Of a stretch of DNA of 64,000 nucleotides, positions 7,706 to 15,407 are shown piece by piece. The stretch covers positions 62,001 through 126,000 of the forward strand of contig JAFQRF010000023.1 in assembly GCA_017410195.1 (NCBI GenBank). The letters run 5' to 3'. The notes under the pieces are model-generated. The model was not told where the DNA came from and did not search any database. It saw nothing but the letters and a program-made list of their open reading frames with translations. This DNA comes from Clostridia bacterium (lineage in GTDB: Bacteria; Bacillota; Clostridia; Oscillospirales; Acutalibacteraceae). Both the position numbers and the translations under genes were made by a program. Every line of letters begins with the position of its first letter. Within the stretch, counting starts at the first letter, position 1.

Positions 7706-7936
7706 TTATTCCAAAAGTTCGTAAAGGCTATCATAAATATCTTCAAGGTTATCAATAGCATCTGAAAGAGTTTCATTATCTTCCTCTGCTTTTTCGTAAC
7801 GTTCCGTTCCTTGAAGATTTTCGGGGTAACCCTCCAGAGCTTGGGTATCTTCATCGAAAATTTCCGAGAGTGTATCTCTAATTTCCTGTATTCGGTCAAC
7901 AACCTTTGCGAGTTTAATTCTTCTTTCTTTGTTCAT
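7706..7936 (-). CDS. Small acidic helical phage protein
   Basis: This 76-residue protein begins at ATG 7936, after AGGAGGG; the frame extends to 7972 without a ribosome site. It is acidic and heptad-like (IQEIRDTLSEIFDEDTQ, later TLSDAIDNLEDIYDSLYELLE). Acidic helical phage proteins of this size are often DNA mimics or inhibitors of host enzymes, but that is speculation. It is the second gene of the early operon, after the Cro-like gene. Confidence 0.55.
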   Translation of the reverse strand: MNKERRIKLAKVVDRIQEIRDTLSEIFDEDTQALEGYPENLQGTERYEKAEEDNETLSDAIDNLEDIYDSLYELLE

Positions 7937-7975
7937 AAAAATGTCCCTCCTGAACGCGTGACAGTTTGTCACGTT

Positions 7976-8197
7976 TTACGATGCCTTTTCGGAAAACTGC
8001 CTTTCGGCGGCAATGAGGTCGGAAAGAGGAACACCGAATATTTCAGCTAGCTTATCAAGAGTCGAGAGATTCAAACTTTCCTGTCTTTCACCCTTTTCAA
8101 TCAAGCTGTAATATTGTGTTGAAATGTTGAGTCGTTCTGCAACATTTTGTTGAGTAAGACCTTTACTCTTTCTTTTTTTCTTGAGATATTCTCTCAA
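7976..8197 (-). CDS. Cro-like HTH regulator (XRE family)
   Basis: This 73-residue protein is essentially one XRE helix-turn-helix (KSKGLTQQNVAERLNISTQYY, then SLIEKGERQE), with a short C-terminus LDKLAEIFGVPLSDLI. It should bind the operators in the divergent promoter region and turn down the repressor, as Cro does. The start is set at TTG 8197, with AAGGTGG seven bases upstream. The ATG at 8245 lies upstream of, or within, the promoter -10 element and would not be in the transcript. It is the first gene of the leftward early operon. Confidence 0.78.
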   Translation of the reverse strand: MREYLKKKRKSKGLTQQNVAERLNISTQYYSLIEKGERQESLNLSTLDKLAEIFGVPLSDLIAAERQFSEKAS

Positions 8198-8220
8198 TTT
8201 TTTCACCACCTTTTTAAACA

Positions 8221-8347
8221 ATTCGTTGAATTTATAATACAACATCCATAAAGCAAAGTCAACATTATGTTGAATAATTTAAACTTTTTGTTTATTTGCA
8301 CAAAAACAGTTATTCGATTTGTTGAAATTGTTGAAAATTCAACAAAT
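8221..8347. promoter_or_regulatory. Phage operator cluster
   Basis: The region between the two divergent HTH genes holds repeated copies of a half-site like ATTTGTTGAA. A perfect 15-base palindrome, TCAACATTATGTTGA, is at 8259-8273. ATTTGTTGAA (8317-8326) and its exact inverse TTCAACAAAT (8338-8347) flank a further copy (8327-8335); the inner pair also forms an 8-base-arm palindrome at 8328-8345. A near copy, ATTCGTTGAA, is at 8221-8230. Each lies on or beside one of the two promoters. These are the likely binding sites of the CI-like and Cro-like proteins. Confidence 0.75.
8234..8262 (-). promoter_or_regulatory. Leftward early promoter (sigma-A type)
   Basis: On the minus strand a TTGACT -35 box (8257-8262) and a TATTAT -10 box (8234-8239) are separated by exactly 17 bases. 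The promoter reads into the Cro-like gene and the early operon. The -35 box lies inside a perfect palindrome (8259-8273), so a repressor bound there would block it. Confidence 0.85.
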
Positions 8348-8359
8348 AGTTGATAACAT
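8331..8359 (+). promoter_or_regulatory. Promoter for the CI-like repressor gene
   Basis: A TTGAAA -35 box (8331-8336) and a TAACAT -10 box (8354-8359) stand 17 bases apart on the plus strand, about 20 bases before the repressor start. The -35 box lies inside the operator palindrome at 8328-8345, which fits autoregulation. Confidence 0.65.
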
Positions 8360-8378
8360 GAAAACGAGGTGAGTATTT

Positions 8379-9023
8379 ATGAGCAATATTGTCCTTAGTC
8401 CGTTGAAACAAGCAAGAATAAAATCTGGATTAAAAGTTGATGAAATTGCACAATCACTTGGAGTTTCTCAACAAACTTATTACAATTATGAATCTGGTAA
8501 CAGAGAACCCAGTGGTGAAACATTAAAAACATTAGCAACTATGTTTTCTGTTACAACTGATTTTCTTTTAGGTGTTACCGACGAAATGACAAATCTTGTT
8601 CCAATGGATGCACCACTTACATACGGAGCTAAGATTAAGGTTCTCGGTAAAGTTCCAGCAGGTGTTCCCATTGAAGCTGTTGAATGTGTCATTGATGAAA
8701 TCGACATATCAAAGGAAATGGCAGAAGATGAATACGAATATTTAGGTCTGCTTGTGTCAGGTGATTCGATGTTCCCCGAATACCTTGATGGTGACATAGT
8801 TATCATCCGCAAACAAAACACGGCCGACACGGGTGATGATGTTGTCGCTTATGTTAATGGCTACGATGCAACTTTAAAACGATTGCAGAGAATGACAGGA
8901 GGAATAAGGCTTAAAGCTCTGAATCCTCAATATGAATCAAAATTCTACTCAAACGAAGAAATAAAGAAATTACCCGTCAGCATTCTCGGCGTTGTAGTAG
9001 AGATGCGCAGAACAAAAAAATAA
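8379..9023 (+). CDS. CI/LexA-like repressor with S24 peptidase domain
   Basis: This 214-residue protein should keep the prophage silent and respond to RecA-type DNA damage signalling. The N-terminus is an XRE helix-turn-helix (GLKVDEIAQSLGVSQQTYYN, then YESGNREPS). An Ala-Gly pair (KVPAGVPIE, near residue 93) fits the self-cleavage site. The C-terminus is a peptidase S24 fold: GDSMFPEYLDGD with the catalytic Ser, and ATLKRL with the catalytic Lys. ATG 8379 follows GAGGTGAGTATTT. A short hairpin (9025-9038) lies just after the stop. It is divergent from the Cro-like gene and shares its operators. Confidence 0.9.
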   Translation: MSNIVLSPLKQARIKSGLKVDEIAQSLGVSQQTYYNYESGNREPSGETLKTLATMFSVTTDFLLGVTDEMTNLVPMDAPLTYGAKIKVLGKVPAGVPIEAVECVIDEIDISKEMAEDEYEYLGLLVSGDSMFPEYLDGDIVIIRKQNTADTGDDVVAYVNGYDATLKRLQRMTGGIRLKALNPQYESKFYSNEEIKKLPVSILGVVVEMRRTKK

Positions 9024-9066
9024 ACCGCCCAAAGGCGGCAAGGAATAAAAAAAGGAGTAATAATTT

Positions 9067-9918
9067 ATGAAAAAATTTATCTCAGTACTCTTAATTTCTG
9101 TTTTATGCATTTCGATTTTCTCTTCCTGCGGTGCTGTCAAGATTTCCGAAACTTTAATAACAGAGCTTAAATTTCTCAGTGCTGATCCTGTTGAGCTTGA
9201 AGTCGGCAGAACCCAAAAGAGCTATTTTACAGTTGACGGTCCCGAAGATTTCACAATTGATGATTTAACCTTTGTTTCTTCCGATGAATCAGTAGTTACT
9301 TTTACATACGATAAAACATCGCTTACATCATATGTATACTATGTAATTACGGCCGTTGCTCCCGGCACAGCAACAGTTTACGTTCAGACATCAGACGGAG
9401 TAGTCAAGAGTGAAGAAATAACGGTTACCGTTAAAGAAAAAACAACATTTGCTTCCGAGCTTGATTTTGAGGAAGAGACCACCGAACCCGAAACCACAGA
9501 AGCCACTACCGTTGATTTAAGCACAATGACAATTCAGGAACGAATTGAATATGCGGCACAGTCAGCGTTTGAAGGTAAAGAAGTTGAAGTTACTTATACA
9601 GAACATACCAAATATGCATTTATAAAAGTAGATTTTCAAGATCTTCTTTTTGTGAAGGCTGATACCGGATCTGCTCAATTGGGTATATATAACACTCTTA
9701 AGTCCATTGCCGACATTAATGATTTAACAATATCTTTTTCAATTACATTCCCCTCTGAAGATGATTTCGGCAACACTTCAAGAGTTAAAGTTATTTCCGC
9801 AGAGTATTCATCTGAAACAAGAAGCAAAATCAATTGGGAAAACTTTAAATTTAACAAAGTCGATGACATTGCAGATGATTTTGATGCTCACGCTCAAGTT
9901 GCTGAATATATTTCCTGA
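9067..9918 (+). CDS. Phage-encoded lipoprotein, candidate superinfection exclusion factor
   Basis: This 283-residue protein has a lipoprotein signal (MKKFISVLLISVLCISIFSSC, lipobox FSSC, Cys 21), so it should be anchored to the outer face of the membrane. Residues 35-125 look like an Ig-like (BIG2-type) domain with the hallmark PGTATVYVQTSDG. A Thr/Glu-rich linker (EETTEPETTEATT) leads to a C-terminal domain with no recognised family. ATG 9067 follows AAAGGAG. It is expressed in the same direction as the repressor and lies between it and the recombinase. This is where temperate phages of Gram-positive bacteria often place lipoproteins that block DNA entry by related phages. That role is inferred from position only. 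Confidence 0.75.
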   Translation: MKKFISVLLISVLCISIFSSCGAVKISETLITELKFLSADPVELEVGRTQKSYFTVDGPEDFTIDDLTFVSSDESVVTFTYDKTSLTSYVYYVITAVAPGTATVYVQTSDGVVKSEEITVTVKEKTTFASELDFEEETTEPETTEATTVDLSTMTIQERIEYAAQSAFEGKEVEVTYTEHTKYAFIKVDFQDLLFVKADTGSAQLGIYNTLKSIADINDLTISFSITFPSEDDFGNTSRVKVISAEYSSETRSKINWENFKFNKVDDIADDFDAHAQVAEYIS

Positions 9919-9939
9919 TATTCCATATAAAACAAAAAA

Positions 9940-9960
9940 GCCCCACCGTAACGGTGGGGC
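9940..9960. terminator. Bidirectional intrinsic terminator
   Basis: A 10-base-pair, very GC-rich stem (GCCCCACCGT / ACGGTGGGGC) is flanked by A-runs on the left and again on the right, so it can end transcription from either strand. It follows the lipoprotein gene and precedes the recombinase gene. Confidence 0.8.
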
Positions 9961-10008
9961 AAAAAAAGAGCTATCGTAAGAACAAATGTTTGAAAAGAAG
10001 GTGAAACA

Positions 10009-11595
10009 ATGAAACTCGCTGCCATTTACGGCCGATACTCCTCTGATATGCAGCGTGAAGAGTCTATAGAAGCTCAATTAAGAGCCTGCAACGAATATGC
10101 TGAAAGAAACAATTTAACAGTGGTTGCCGAATATACTGACAGAGCAAAATCGGCTACAACGGACCAAAGGCCCGAATTTCAGCAAATGATTGCTGATGCC
10201 AAAGCAGGTAAATTTCAATATATAATCATTCACAAGCTTGACCGCTTTTCTCGAGATAGATACGACCATGCTTTTTACAAGAGAGAACTTAGACAAGCAG
10301 GTGTTACTCTCATATCGGTTCTTGAACACATAGATAACTCGCCTGAGTCGGTAATTATGGAATCGGTACTTGAAGGATTCTCAGAATATTATTCCCGAAA
10401 CCTCAGCAGAGAAGTGATGAAAGGATTGAGAGAAAATGCACTTGCTTGCCGTCATACCGGCGGTGTTCCACCACTTGGTTATGATGTTGATTTTGACGGT
10501 CACTATGTTATTAACGAAAAAGAAGCGGATGCGGTCAGATATCTGTTTAACGCATACCTTGACGGCCAAGGATACACGAAAATGGCTGAATGGTTAAAAC
10601 TGCACGGCATTGTCGGTAAACGAAGTAAAAAGCCTATTGCAATAAACAGTATTCACGATATTCTTCAGAACGAAAAATATACGGGAGTCTTTGTATTCAA
10701 CAAGGCAGCTTCAAAAGATGCCATGGGACGTAGGAACGGCCATAAAAAGAAAGATGATTCAGAGATAATCCGAATCGAAGGCGGTACCCCGCAAATCATC
10801 AGCAAAGAACTGTTTAACCAGGTTCAAGAGAAGATGAAAAAGAACAAGTCGGGATCACACAGAGCTACCGAACCCTACATTTTATCCGGTGTTATCTTCT
10901 GCGGAAAATGCGGTGCTGCAATGGTCGGGTCAAGCAGAGGAAAAACAAAGTACACAGAATCATCACGATACTATGAATGCAATGCATCAAAGCGTACACG
11001 CTCTTGTAGTATGGGAGTAGTCAATAAAAATAAGATTGAACCTGCGATAATATCCTATCTTGAAAATCTTATCTCTAAATCATCTATAAACAGCATTGCA
11101 ACGTGGCTCGTCAAAGATGCGGCAATCTTCATCAAGAAGTCGCATGATGAGCTTAAAGCGCTAAAGAGAGAGCTTTCTGCAACAGAAAAAGAGGTTGACA
11201 GACTGCTCAATCTGATTATTGACGGTCTTGACAGTCCTGCAGCTCGCCAAAGGCTGAAAGATGCTGAATCTAAAAAGCTCTTACTTGAAGTTAAGATTAC
11301 CGATTTAGAGATAGCTCAAGAAACGGCCGCTCCCTTGAACAAAGAGAATATTACAAAATATCTTTCTCAACTTCAAGGCTTACATGTTCGTACAAAAGAG
11401 GAGCAAAAAGTTATCATTTCTCAGTTCGTAAAGCGTATTGAGGTAACTCCAAATGACGATAAACAGGGCTGGACCGTTACAATAGAAACAAACCTTGATA
11501 AACTAAAAAAGCTCAAATCCCCGCCAAAAAATGACGAGGATTTGAGGATAGTCATGGCGGAGAGCAAGGGATTCGAACCCTCGAACAGGTTATAG
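10009..11595 (+). CDS. Large serine recombinase (phage integrase)
   Basis: This 528-residue site-specific recombinase should integrate and excise the element. The N-terminal resolvase domain has the nucleophilic Ser in YGRYSSDMQ and conserved DRFSRDRYD. The recombinase domain follows (RENALACRHTGGVPPLGYD), then a zinc ribbon (FCGKCGAAMVG, then YYECNASKRTRSC) and a coiled-coil segment near residues 385-450. ATG 10009 follows AGAAGGTGAAACA. The last 13-14 codons are read from the reverse strand of tRNA-Ser, so the C-terminus was probably supplied by the host site on integration. This gives the peptide AESKGFEPSNRL at the very end. Confidence 0.95.
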   Translation: MKLAAIYGRYSSDMQREESIEAQLRACNEYAERNNLTVVAEYTDRAKSATTDQRPEFQQMIADAKAGKFQYIIIHKLDRFSRDRYDHAFYKRELRQAGVTLISVLEHIDNSPESVIMESVLEGFSEYYSRNLSREVMKGLRENALACRHTGGVPPLGYDVDFDGHYVINEKEADAVRYLFNAYLDGQGYTKMAEWLKLHGIVGKRSKKPIAINSIHDILQNEKYTGVFVFNKAASKDAMGRRNGHKKKDDSEIIRIEGGTPQIISKELFNQVQEKMKKNKSGSHRATEPYILSGVIFCGKCGAAMVGSSRGKTKYTESSRYYECNASKRTRSCSMGVVNKNKIEPAIISYLENLISKSSINSIATWLVKDAAIFIKKSHDELKALKRELSATEKEVDRLLNLIIDGLDSPAARQRLKDAESKKLLLEVKITDLEIAQETAAPLNKENITKYLSQLQGLHVRTKEEQKVIISQFVKRIEVTPNDDKQGWTVTIETNLDKLKKLKSPPKNDEDLRIVMAESKGFEPSNRL

Positions 11596-11647
11596 CCCGT
11601 TACACGATTTCCAATCGTGCTCCTTCGACCAGCTCGGACAACTCTCC
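11555..11647 (-). tRNA. tRNA-Ser (anticodon GGA), element attachment site
   Basis: The minus strand folds as a class II tRNA: GGAGAGU acceptor strand, anticodon stem CACGA/UCGUG with loop UUGGAAA (anticodon GGA), a long variable arm, T-loop GUUCGAAUC and a genome-encoded CCA end (11555-11557). The serine recombinase gene ends inside it at 11595. It is therefore intact on this side of the integrated element, and its 3' half is the likely attachment site. Confidence 0.95.
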
Positions 11648-11672
11648 GTATCTGCAAATCAAATGCTAATAT

Positions 11673-11701
11673 ATTATATATGACAAGCAAAAAAAAATCA
11701 A
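11673..11701 (-). promoter_or_regulatory. Promoter of tRNA-Ser
   Basis: TTGATT (11696-11701) and TATAAT (11673-11678) on the minus strand are separated by 17 bases and lie just upstream of tRNA-Ser. Confidence 0.75.
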
Positions 11702-11963
11702 GTATTTTTTCATTTTTGTGATAATTTTTTCTGAAAATTTTCTGTATTTTAAATTTTCTTCAAATAATTCCTCCGTTTTTTGCTATGCAAAATTAACCAC
11801 ACATTAGGGAAAGGCTCTTTTTTCTTAAACCACTTACTGTTAAATTACACTTTACAACAAATAACAGCGAGATGCAGTCATCTCGCCCTGCTGATGATGT
11901 ACTTCACCACATCCGTCAACTGTGACGATACCTTCTCCTTAAGCAGAAGGATTTTATATTCAA
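11702..11963. other. Intergenic stretch without recognised gene
   Basis: Between the tRNA-Ser promoter and the tRNA-Leu terminator no credible gene is seen. A perfect 8-base-pair hairpin, GCGAGATG/CATCTCGC with a four-base loop, is at 11867-11886. It has no T-run on either side, so it is not a classic terminator. The rest is AT-rich. Confidence 0.6.
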
Positions 11964-11998
11964 ATAAAAAAACACGGGTTACAGAAACATAACCCGTG
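11964..11998 (-). terminator. Terminator after tRNA-Leu
   Basis: On the minus strand the stem CACGGGTTA/TAACCCGTG (11973-11998) is followed by a run of seven T (11964-11972 region). It lies just downstream of tRNA-Leu. Confidence 0.85.
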
Positions 11999-12009
11999 AT
12001 TAAATAAGG

Positions 12010-12096
12010 TGGTGCCGATGGCGGGGGTCGAACCCGCACGGTATCGCTACCAACGGATTTTGAGTCCGTCACGTCTGCCAATTCCATCACATCGGC
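12010..12096 (-). tRNA. tRNA-Leu (anticodon CAA)
   Basis: The minus strand folds as a class II tRNA with GCCGAUG acceptor strand, anticodon stem ACGGA/UCCGU with loop CUCAAAA (anticodon CAA), a long variable arm, T-arm GUUCGACCC and encoded CCA. The open frame reported by eye across it on the minus strand (up to 12090) is only tRNA read as protein. Confidence 0.95.
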
Positions 12097-12157
12097 AAAT
12101 CAGCTTTTTTATTATAGCCTAACGAAACTCAAAAATCAAGTGGTATATTAAAAATAA

Positions 12158-12592
12158 TTAAAAGAGAGTAATATCTGAATCAAAAATCATCATTCCGAGT
12201 ATACCGTCAGAATATGAAATGCTCAAATATTTTTTATCCTTTCTCAAAATGGTTCCTGCCGAAACATTATTTGACGATGACTCTACTATTTTATAGCCCT
12301 CGCTTTTTAGTTTTTTAATATAATCATCGGATTTATCTCGGCTAATATTTTCAACGATAATATTATACTTTTTTCCTTCTTCGGAATAAATGACACACAC
12401 CGAACTTATTTCTCCTTCGGAAGGCTGCGGTATGTTTTCGGTAAAGGTATAATCATTCCAATCGAGTATTTCAAGATATTCGGAAGAATAAGGCATGGTC
12501 GGTCTTAAATTTTTTTGATAAGAGTCCGAACATCCCGCTAAAGAAAAAAGAATAATACTCGAGGATATAATCAAAAATTTTTTTATACTCAT
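12158..12592 (-). CDS. Small lipoprotein, partner of the XRE membrane regulator
   Basis: This 144-residue protein has a lipoprotein signal ending in LAGC (Cys 21 of the sequence beginning MSIKKFLIISSSIILFSLAG), so it is predicted to be exported and lipid-anchored. The mature part is mostly beta with a repeated basic segment; no family is recognised. ATG 12592 overlaps the stop of the upstream regulator in an ATGA, which implies translational coupling and a joint function. A sensor or target role in an envelope response is possible, but not shown. Confidence 0.7.
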   Translation of the reverse strand: MSIKKFLIISSSIILFSLAGCSDSYQKNLRPTMPYSSEYLEILDWNDYTFTENIPQPSEGEISSVCVIYSEEGKKYNIIVENISRDKSDDYIKKLKSEGYKIVESSSNNVSAGTILRKDKKYLSISYSDGILGMMIFDSDITLF

Positions 12593-13128
12593 CTTTTTGC
12601 AAGTTTCAACAGATAAACAGAAAATCCAATAAGTGCAACGGGAACAGCAATCATCAAGACGGGTACGACCCAATCAAACGCCGTTGATGAAACTAAAATT
12701 TGTGTAGGTCCGTCAGCACCTCCTATTATTGCAACACTCTGCGACGGAGAAACCATTAATAGTATCGTATAAAGAGAACCAATAAGAATAAACGAAGCAA
12801 TAATTATTAAAGCAATTGCAACTGCTTTCAGCCATATTCTTCTGCTTCTTGAATTTCTTTCCGCCATCATTGCATTCAGATTTTCAAGCTTTTGCGAAAT
12901 TTCGGCAAGTTCCGATTTAGTGTCTTTAATTTCAACCGTTTCGCCCAGCAAACTTCCGACGCTGACATCAAAAACCTCGGCAATTTTTATCAGCATTTCA
13001 GAATCGGGAACCGATAAATTTTGCTCCCATTTCGAAACTGTCTGTCTGACAACATTGAGCTTTTCTGCAAGCTCCTCCTGCGACATTCCTTTTTCTTTTC
13101 TCAAAATTTTAATATTTTCACTGAGCAT
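12589..13128 (-). CDS. XRE-family regulator with C-terminal membrane domain
   Basis: This 179-residue protein joins a DNA-binding domain to the membrane. Residues 1-66 are an XRE helix-turn-helix (KGMSQEELAEKLNVVRQTVS), followed by a helical linker, a first membrane helix (about 107-130), a loop and a second membrane helix (about 153-175). The loop contains AIIGGADGPTQILVSS, which closely resembles the GGADGPT motif of the beta subunit of sodium-pumping decarboxylases. ATG 13128 follows ACGGAGGCGATACT; the longer frame to 13206 lacks a ribosome site. The lipoprotein gene is coupled downstream. Confidence 0.82.
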   Translation of the reverse strand: MLSENIKILRKEKGMSQEELAEKLNVVRQTVSKWEQNLSVPDSEMLIKIAEVFDVSVGSLLGETVEIKDTKSELAEISQKLENLNAMMAERNSRSRRIWLKAVAIALIIIASFILIGSLYTILLMVSPSQSVAIIGGADGPTQILVSSTAFDWVVPVLMIAVPVALIGFSVYLLKLAKR

Positions 13129-13192
13129 AGTATCGCCTCCGTGGAATATTATAGCTGATTTTCTGCATTGCGGCAAGCAACAAAAATTAACA

Positions 13193-13222
13193 TAACGGCG
13201 CTTCAATAAAGAAACGCCGTTA
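13193..13222 (-). terminator. Terminator after guaB
   Basis: The stem TAACGGCG/CGCCGTTA with a 14-base loop lies just after the guaB stop on the minus strand, followed by TTTTT a few bases on. It separates guaB from the XRE regulator gene. Confidence 0.65.
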
Positions 13223-13240
13223 TATATTTAAATTATATTG

Positions 13241-14749
13241 TTATCTGCCTGTTGTAGCGGTTGTTTTGAGTGTAACATCATGGTATCCGCCTTCAACAAT
13301 GCTGGTTGCCGAAACAACGGTAAGCTTTGCGTTCTTCTGAAGATCGGGAATTGTGAGCACACCGCAGTTGCACATTGTTGACTTAACCTTATAAAGGCTC
13401 TTTGCAACGTTATCTGCAAGAGGACCTGCATAGGTTACATATGAGTCAACACCTTCTTCAAAGCTGAGCTTTGCCTTACCGCCGAGGTCATATCTCTGCC
13501 AGTTTCTTGCTCTGTTGGAGCCTTCACCCCAGTATTCCTTAACGTATGCACCGTTAACCATAAGCTTGTTAGTGGGGCTTTCGTCGAAACGTGCGAAATA
13601 TCTGCCGAGCATAAGGAAGTCGGCACCCATTGCGAGAGCAAGTGTCATGTGATAATCGTGAACGATACCGCCGTCGGAACAGATGGGAACATAAATACCT
13701 GTTTCTTTATAGTATTCGTCTCTTGCTGCAGCAACTTCGATAAGAGCTGTTGCCTGACCTCTGCCGATACCCTTGGTTTCTCTGGTGATACAGATTGAAC
13801 CGCCGCCGATACCAACCTTAACAAAGTCTGCACCTGCTTTTGCAAGGAAAAGGAAGCCTTCGCGGTCAACAACATTACCTGCGCCGACCTTAACCTTGTC
13901 GCCGTACTTTTCACGGATGAATGCGAGAGTCATTTCCTGCCATACGGTATAGCCTTCGGATGAGTCGATACAAAGAACGTCTGCACCTGCTTCAACAAGT
14001 GCGGGAACACGCTTTTCATAGTCGAGAGTATTGATACCTGCGCCAACGATGTAACTCTTATTTGCATCAAGAAGCTCCTGAGGGTTGTCCTTATGCTGTG
14101 AATAGTCCTTGCGGAAAACAAAATAAAGAAGATTGCCGTTCTTATCGATAATGGGAAGCGAATTGAGCTTATGCTCCCAGATGATATCGTTTGCTTCCTT
14201 GAGAGTTGTTGTTTCCGGAGCGGTGATAAGTTTCTCAAAAGGAGTCATAAATGCTGAAACGGGTGTTTCAAGCTCCATTCTGCTGACTCTGTAATCTCTG
14301 CTTGTAACTACGCCGAGAAGCTTTCCGTTGGGAGTTCCGTCATCAGTAACAGCCATTGTGCTGTGACCGGTAAGTTCAATAAGATCAAGAACCTCTGCAA
14401 GTGTTGAATCAGGCTTAAGGTTTGAATCGCTTACAACAAATCCTGCTTTATAACTCTTAACTCTTGCAACCATTGCTGCTTCATCTTCGATTGACTGTGA
14501 ACCGTAGATAAACGAAACGCCGCCTTCTTTCGCAAGTGCAATCGCCATTGTATCGTTTGAAACAGACTGCATGATTGCAGAAACAAGAGGAATATTAAGG
14601 CTGAGAGGACATTCCTCTTCACCCTTTCTAAATTTGACGAGAGGTGTTTTAAGGTTTACGTTTGCGGGGATGCACTCCCTCGATGTGTAGCCCGGGATAA
14701 GAAGATATTCGCTGAATGTTCTTGAGGGCTCCTGACAATAAATGGCCAT
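13241..14749 (-). CDS. guaB: Inosine-5'-monophosphate dehydrogenase
   Basis: This 502-residue enzyme oxidises IMP to XMP, the committed step of GMP synthesis. The TIM-barrel core carries the catalytic loop [18 protein letters not shown] with the active-site Cys, and an NAD/IMP-binding [10 protein letters not shown] region. Two CBS domains are inserted near residues 95-220 (STMAVTDDG, later [10 protein letters not shown]). The catalytic loop reads SICITRE rather than the more usual SICTTR. ATG 14749 follows AAAAGGAGTGATATACG. A good promoter (14811-14839) stands upstream, and the terminator at 13193-13222 follows, so it is a single-gene transcript. Confidence 0.96.
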   Translation of the reverse strand: MAIYCQEPSRTFSEYLLIPGYTSRECIPANVNLKTPLVKFRKGEEECPLSLNIPLVSAIMQSVSNDTMAIALAKEGGVSFIYGSQSIEDEAAMVARVKSYKAGFVVSDSNLKPDSTLAEVLDLIELTGHSTMAVTDDGTPNGKLLGVVTSRDYRVSRMELETPVSAFMTPFEKLITAPETTTLKEANDIIWEHKLNSLPIIDKNGNLLYFVFRKDYSQHKDNPQELLDANKSYIVGAGINTLDYEKRVPALVEAGADVLCIDSSEGYTVWQEMTLAFIREKYGDKVKVGAGNVVDREGFLFLAKAGADFVKVGIGGGSICITRETKGIGRGQATALIEVAAARDEYYKETGIYVPICSDGGIVHDYHMTLALAMGADFLMLGRYFARFDESPTNKLMVNGAYVKEYWGEGSNRARNWQRYDLGGKAKLSFEEGVDSYVTYAGPLADNVAKSLYKVKSTMCNCGVLTIPDLQKNAKLTVVSATSIVEGGYHDVTLKTTATTGR

Positions 14750-14810
14750 CGTATATCACTCCTTTTGAAAATTCAGGCTGCCGGAAAAGTCAGCCTTGTA
14801 TATAAAGTTT

Positions 14811-14839
14811 ATTTTATAACAAATTTATTGAATTGTAAA
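14811..14839 (-). promoter_or_regulatory. Promoter of guaB
   Basis: TTTACA (14834-14839) and TAAAAT (14811-14816) on the minus strand are separated by 17 bases. The leader between them and the gene contains a GGCTG/CAGCC hairpin. Confidence 0.7.
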
Positions 14840-14865
14840 TACACAATTAGAACATAATTCAAAAC

Positions 14866-15399
14866 TTATCTGCAAAATTCTTGTATATAGTTGCCGATAC
14901 TTTTCTCAATTATTTCAATTGCGGCATCTTTATTCTGAACCTCGTCAACCACAGTTTCTTTATCTTCAAGATTCTTGTAAACGGTAAAAAAGTGAGTCAT
15001 TTCATCAAAAACATGCTTTGGAAGCTCGCTGATATCCTTATAAGAATTATAGTTGGGGTCATTGAACGGAATGGAGATGATTTTTTCGTCGAGCTTTCCG
15101 CTGTCCTTCATTGTTATAACACCTATCGGGTAACAGCGCACAAGAGTCATCGGGTCAATTTTTTCGCTGCATATAACGACTACATCAAGCGGATCGCCGT
15201 CATCGCCGTAGGTTCTCGGAATGAAACCGTAGTTTGCGGGATAATGCGTTGAAGTATAAAGAATACGGTCAAGCATAAGAACACCCGTTTCTTTGTCGAG
15301 TTCATATTTCTTCTTGCTGCCCTTTGTTATTTCAATAACCGCCATAAAATCTTCTGCAGTTATTCTTTTCGGATTAATATCATGCCATATATTTCCCAT
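14866..15399 (-). CDS. ppa: Inorganic pyrophosphatase, soluble type
   Basis: This 177-residue class I enzyme hydrolyses pyrophosphate released in biosynthesis. It has GSKKKYELDK near the N-terminus, ANYGFIPRTYGDDGDPLDVVV with the metal-binding aspartates, then the GVITMKDSGKLDEKI segment. The length is usual for the family. It starts 8 bases after the oxidoreductase stop, and so is probably on one transcript with it. Confidence 0.94.
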   Translation of the reverse strand: MGNIWHDINPKRITAEDFMAVIEITKGSKKKYELDKETGVLMLDRILYTSTHYPANYGFIPRTYGDDGDPLDVVVICSEKIDPMTLVRCYPIGVITMKDSGKLDEKIISIPFNDPNYNSYKDISELPKHVFDEMTHFFTVYKNLEDKETVVDEVQNKDAAIEIIEKSIGNYIQEFCR

Positions 15400-15407
15400 A
15401 TTTTCTC

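Larger units (their letters stand above)
1..11600. mobile_element. Right end of a prophage / integrative element, partial
   Basis: This block holds phage-type genes only: an early replication and recombination operon on the minus strand, a divergent repressor switch, a lipoprotein and a large serine recombinase on the plus strand. No capsid, portal, terminase or tail genes are visible, so those must lie to the left of the window or be absent. The right boundary is placed at tRNA-Ser(GGA), because the recombinase reading frame ends inside that tRNA gene and ordinary housekeeping genes follow. The left attachment site is not in the window. The alternative is an integrative conjugative element, but RecT, DUF1351, DUF4373 and an S24 repressor together favour a phage. 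Confidence 0.85.

Noticed and set aside
8198..8245. ATG 8245 as the start of the Cro-like gene
   Set aside because: It lies at the promoter -10 region, upstream of the expected transcription start; TTG 8197 has a good ribosome site.
11867..11886. Hairpin GCGAGATG/CATCTCGC as a terminator
   Set aside because: No T-run on either strand and no gene ending nearby.
11878..12090. Open frame on the minus strand across tRNA-Leu
   Set aside because: It is the tRNA sequence translated; no ribosome site, and the tRNA fold is clear.
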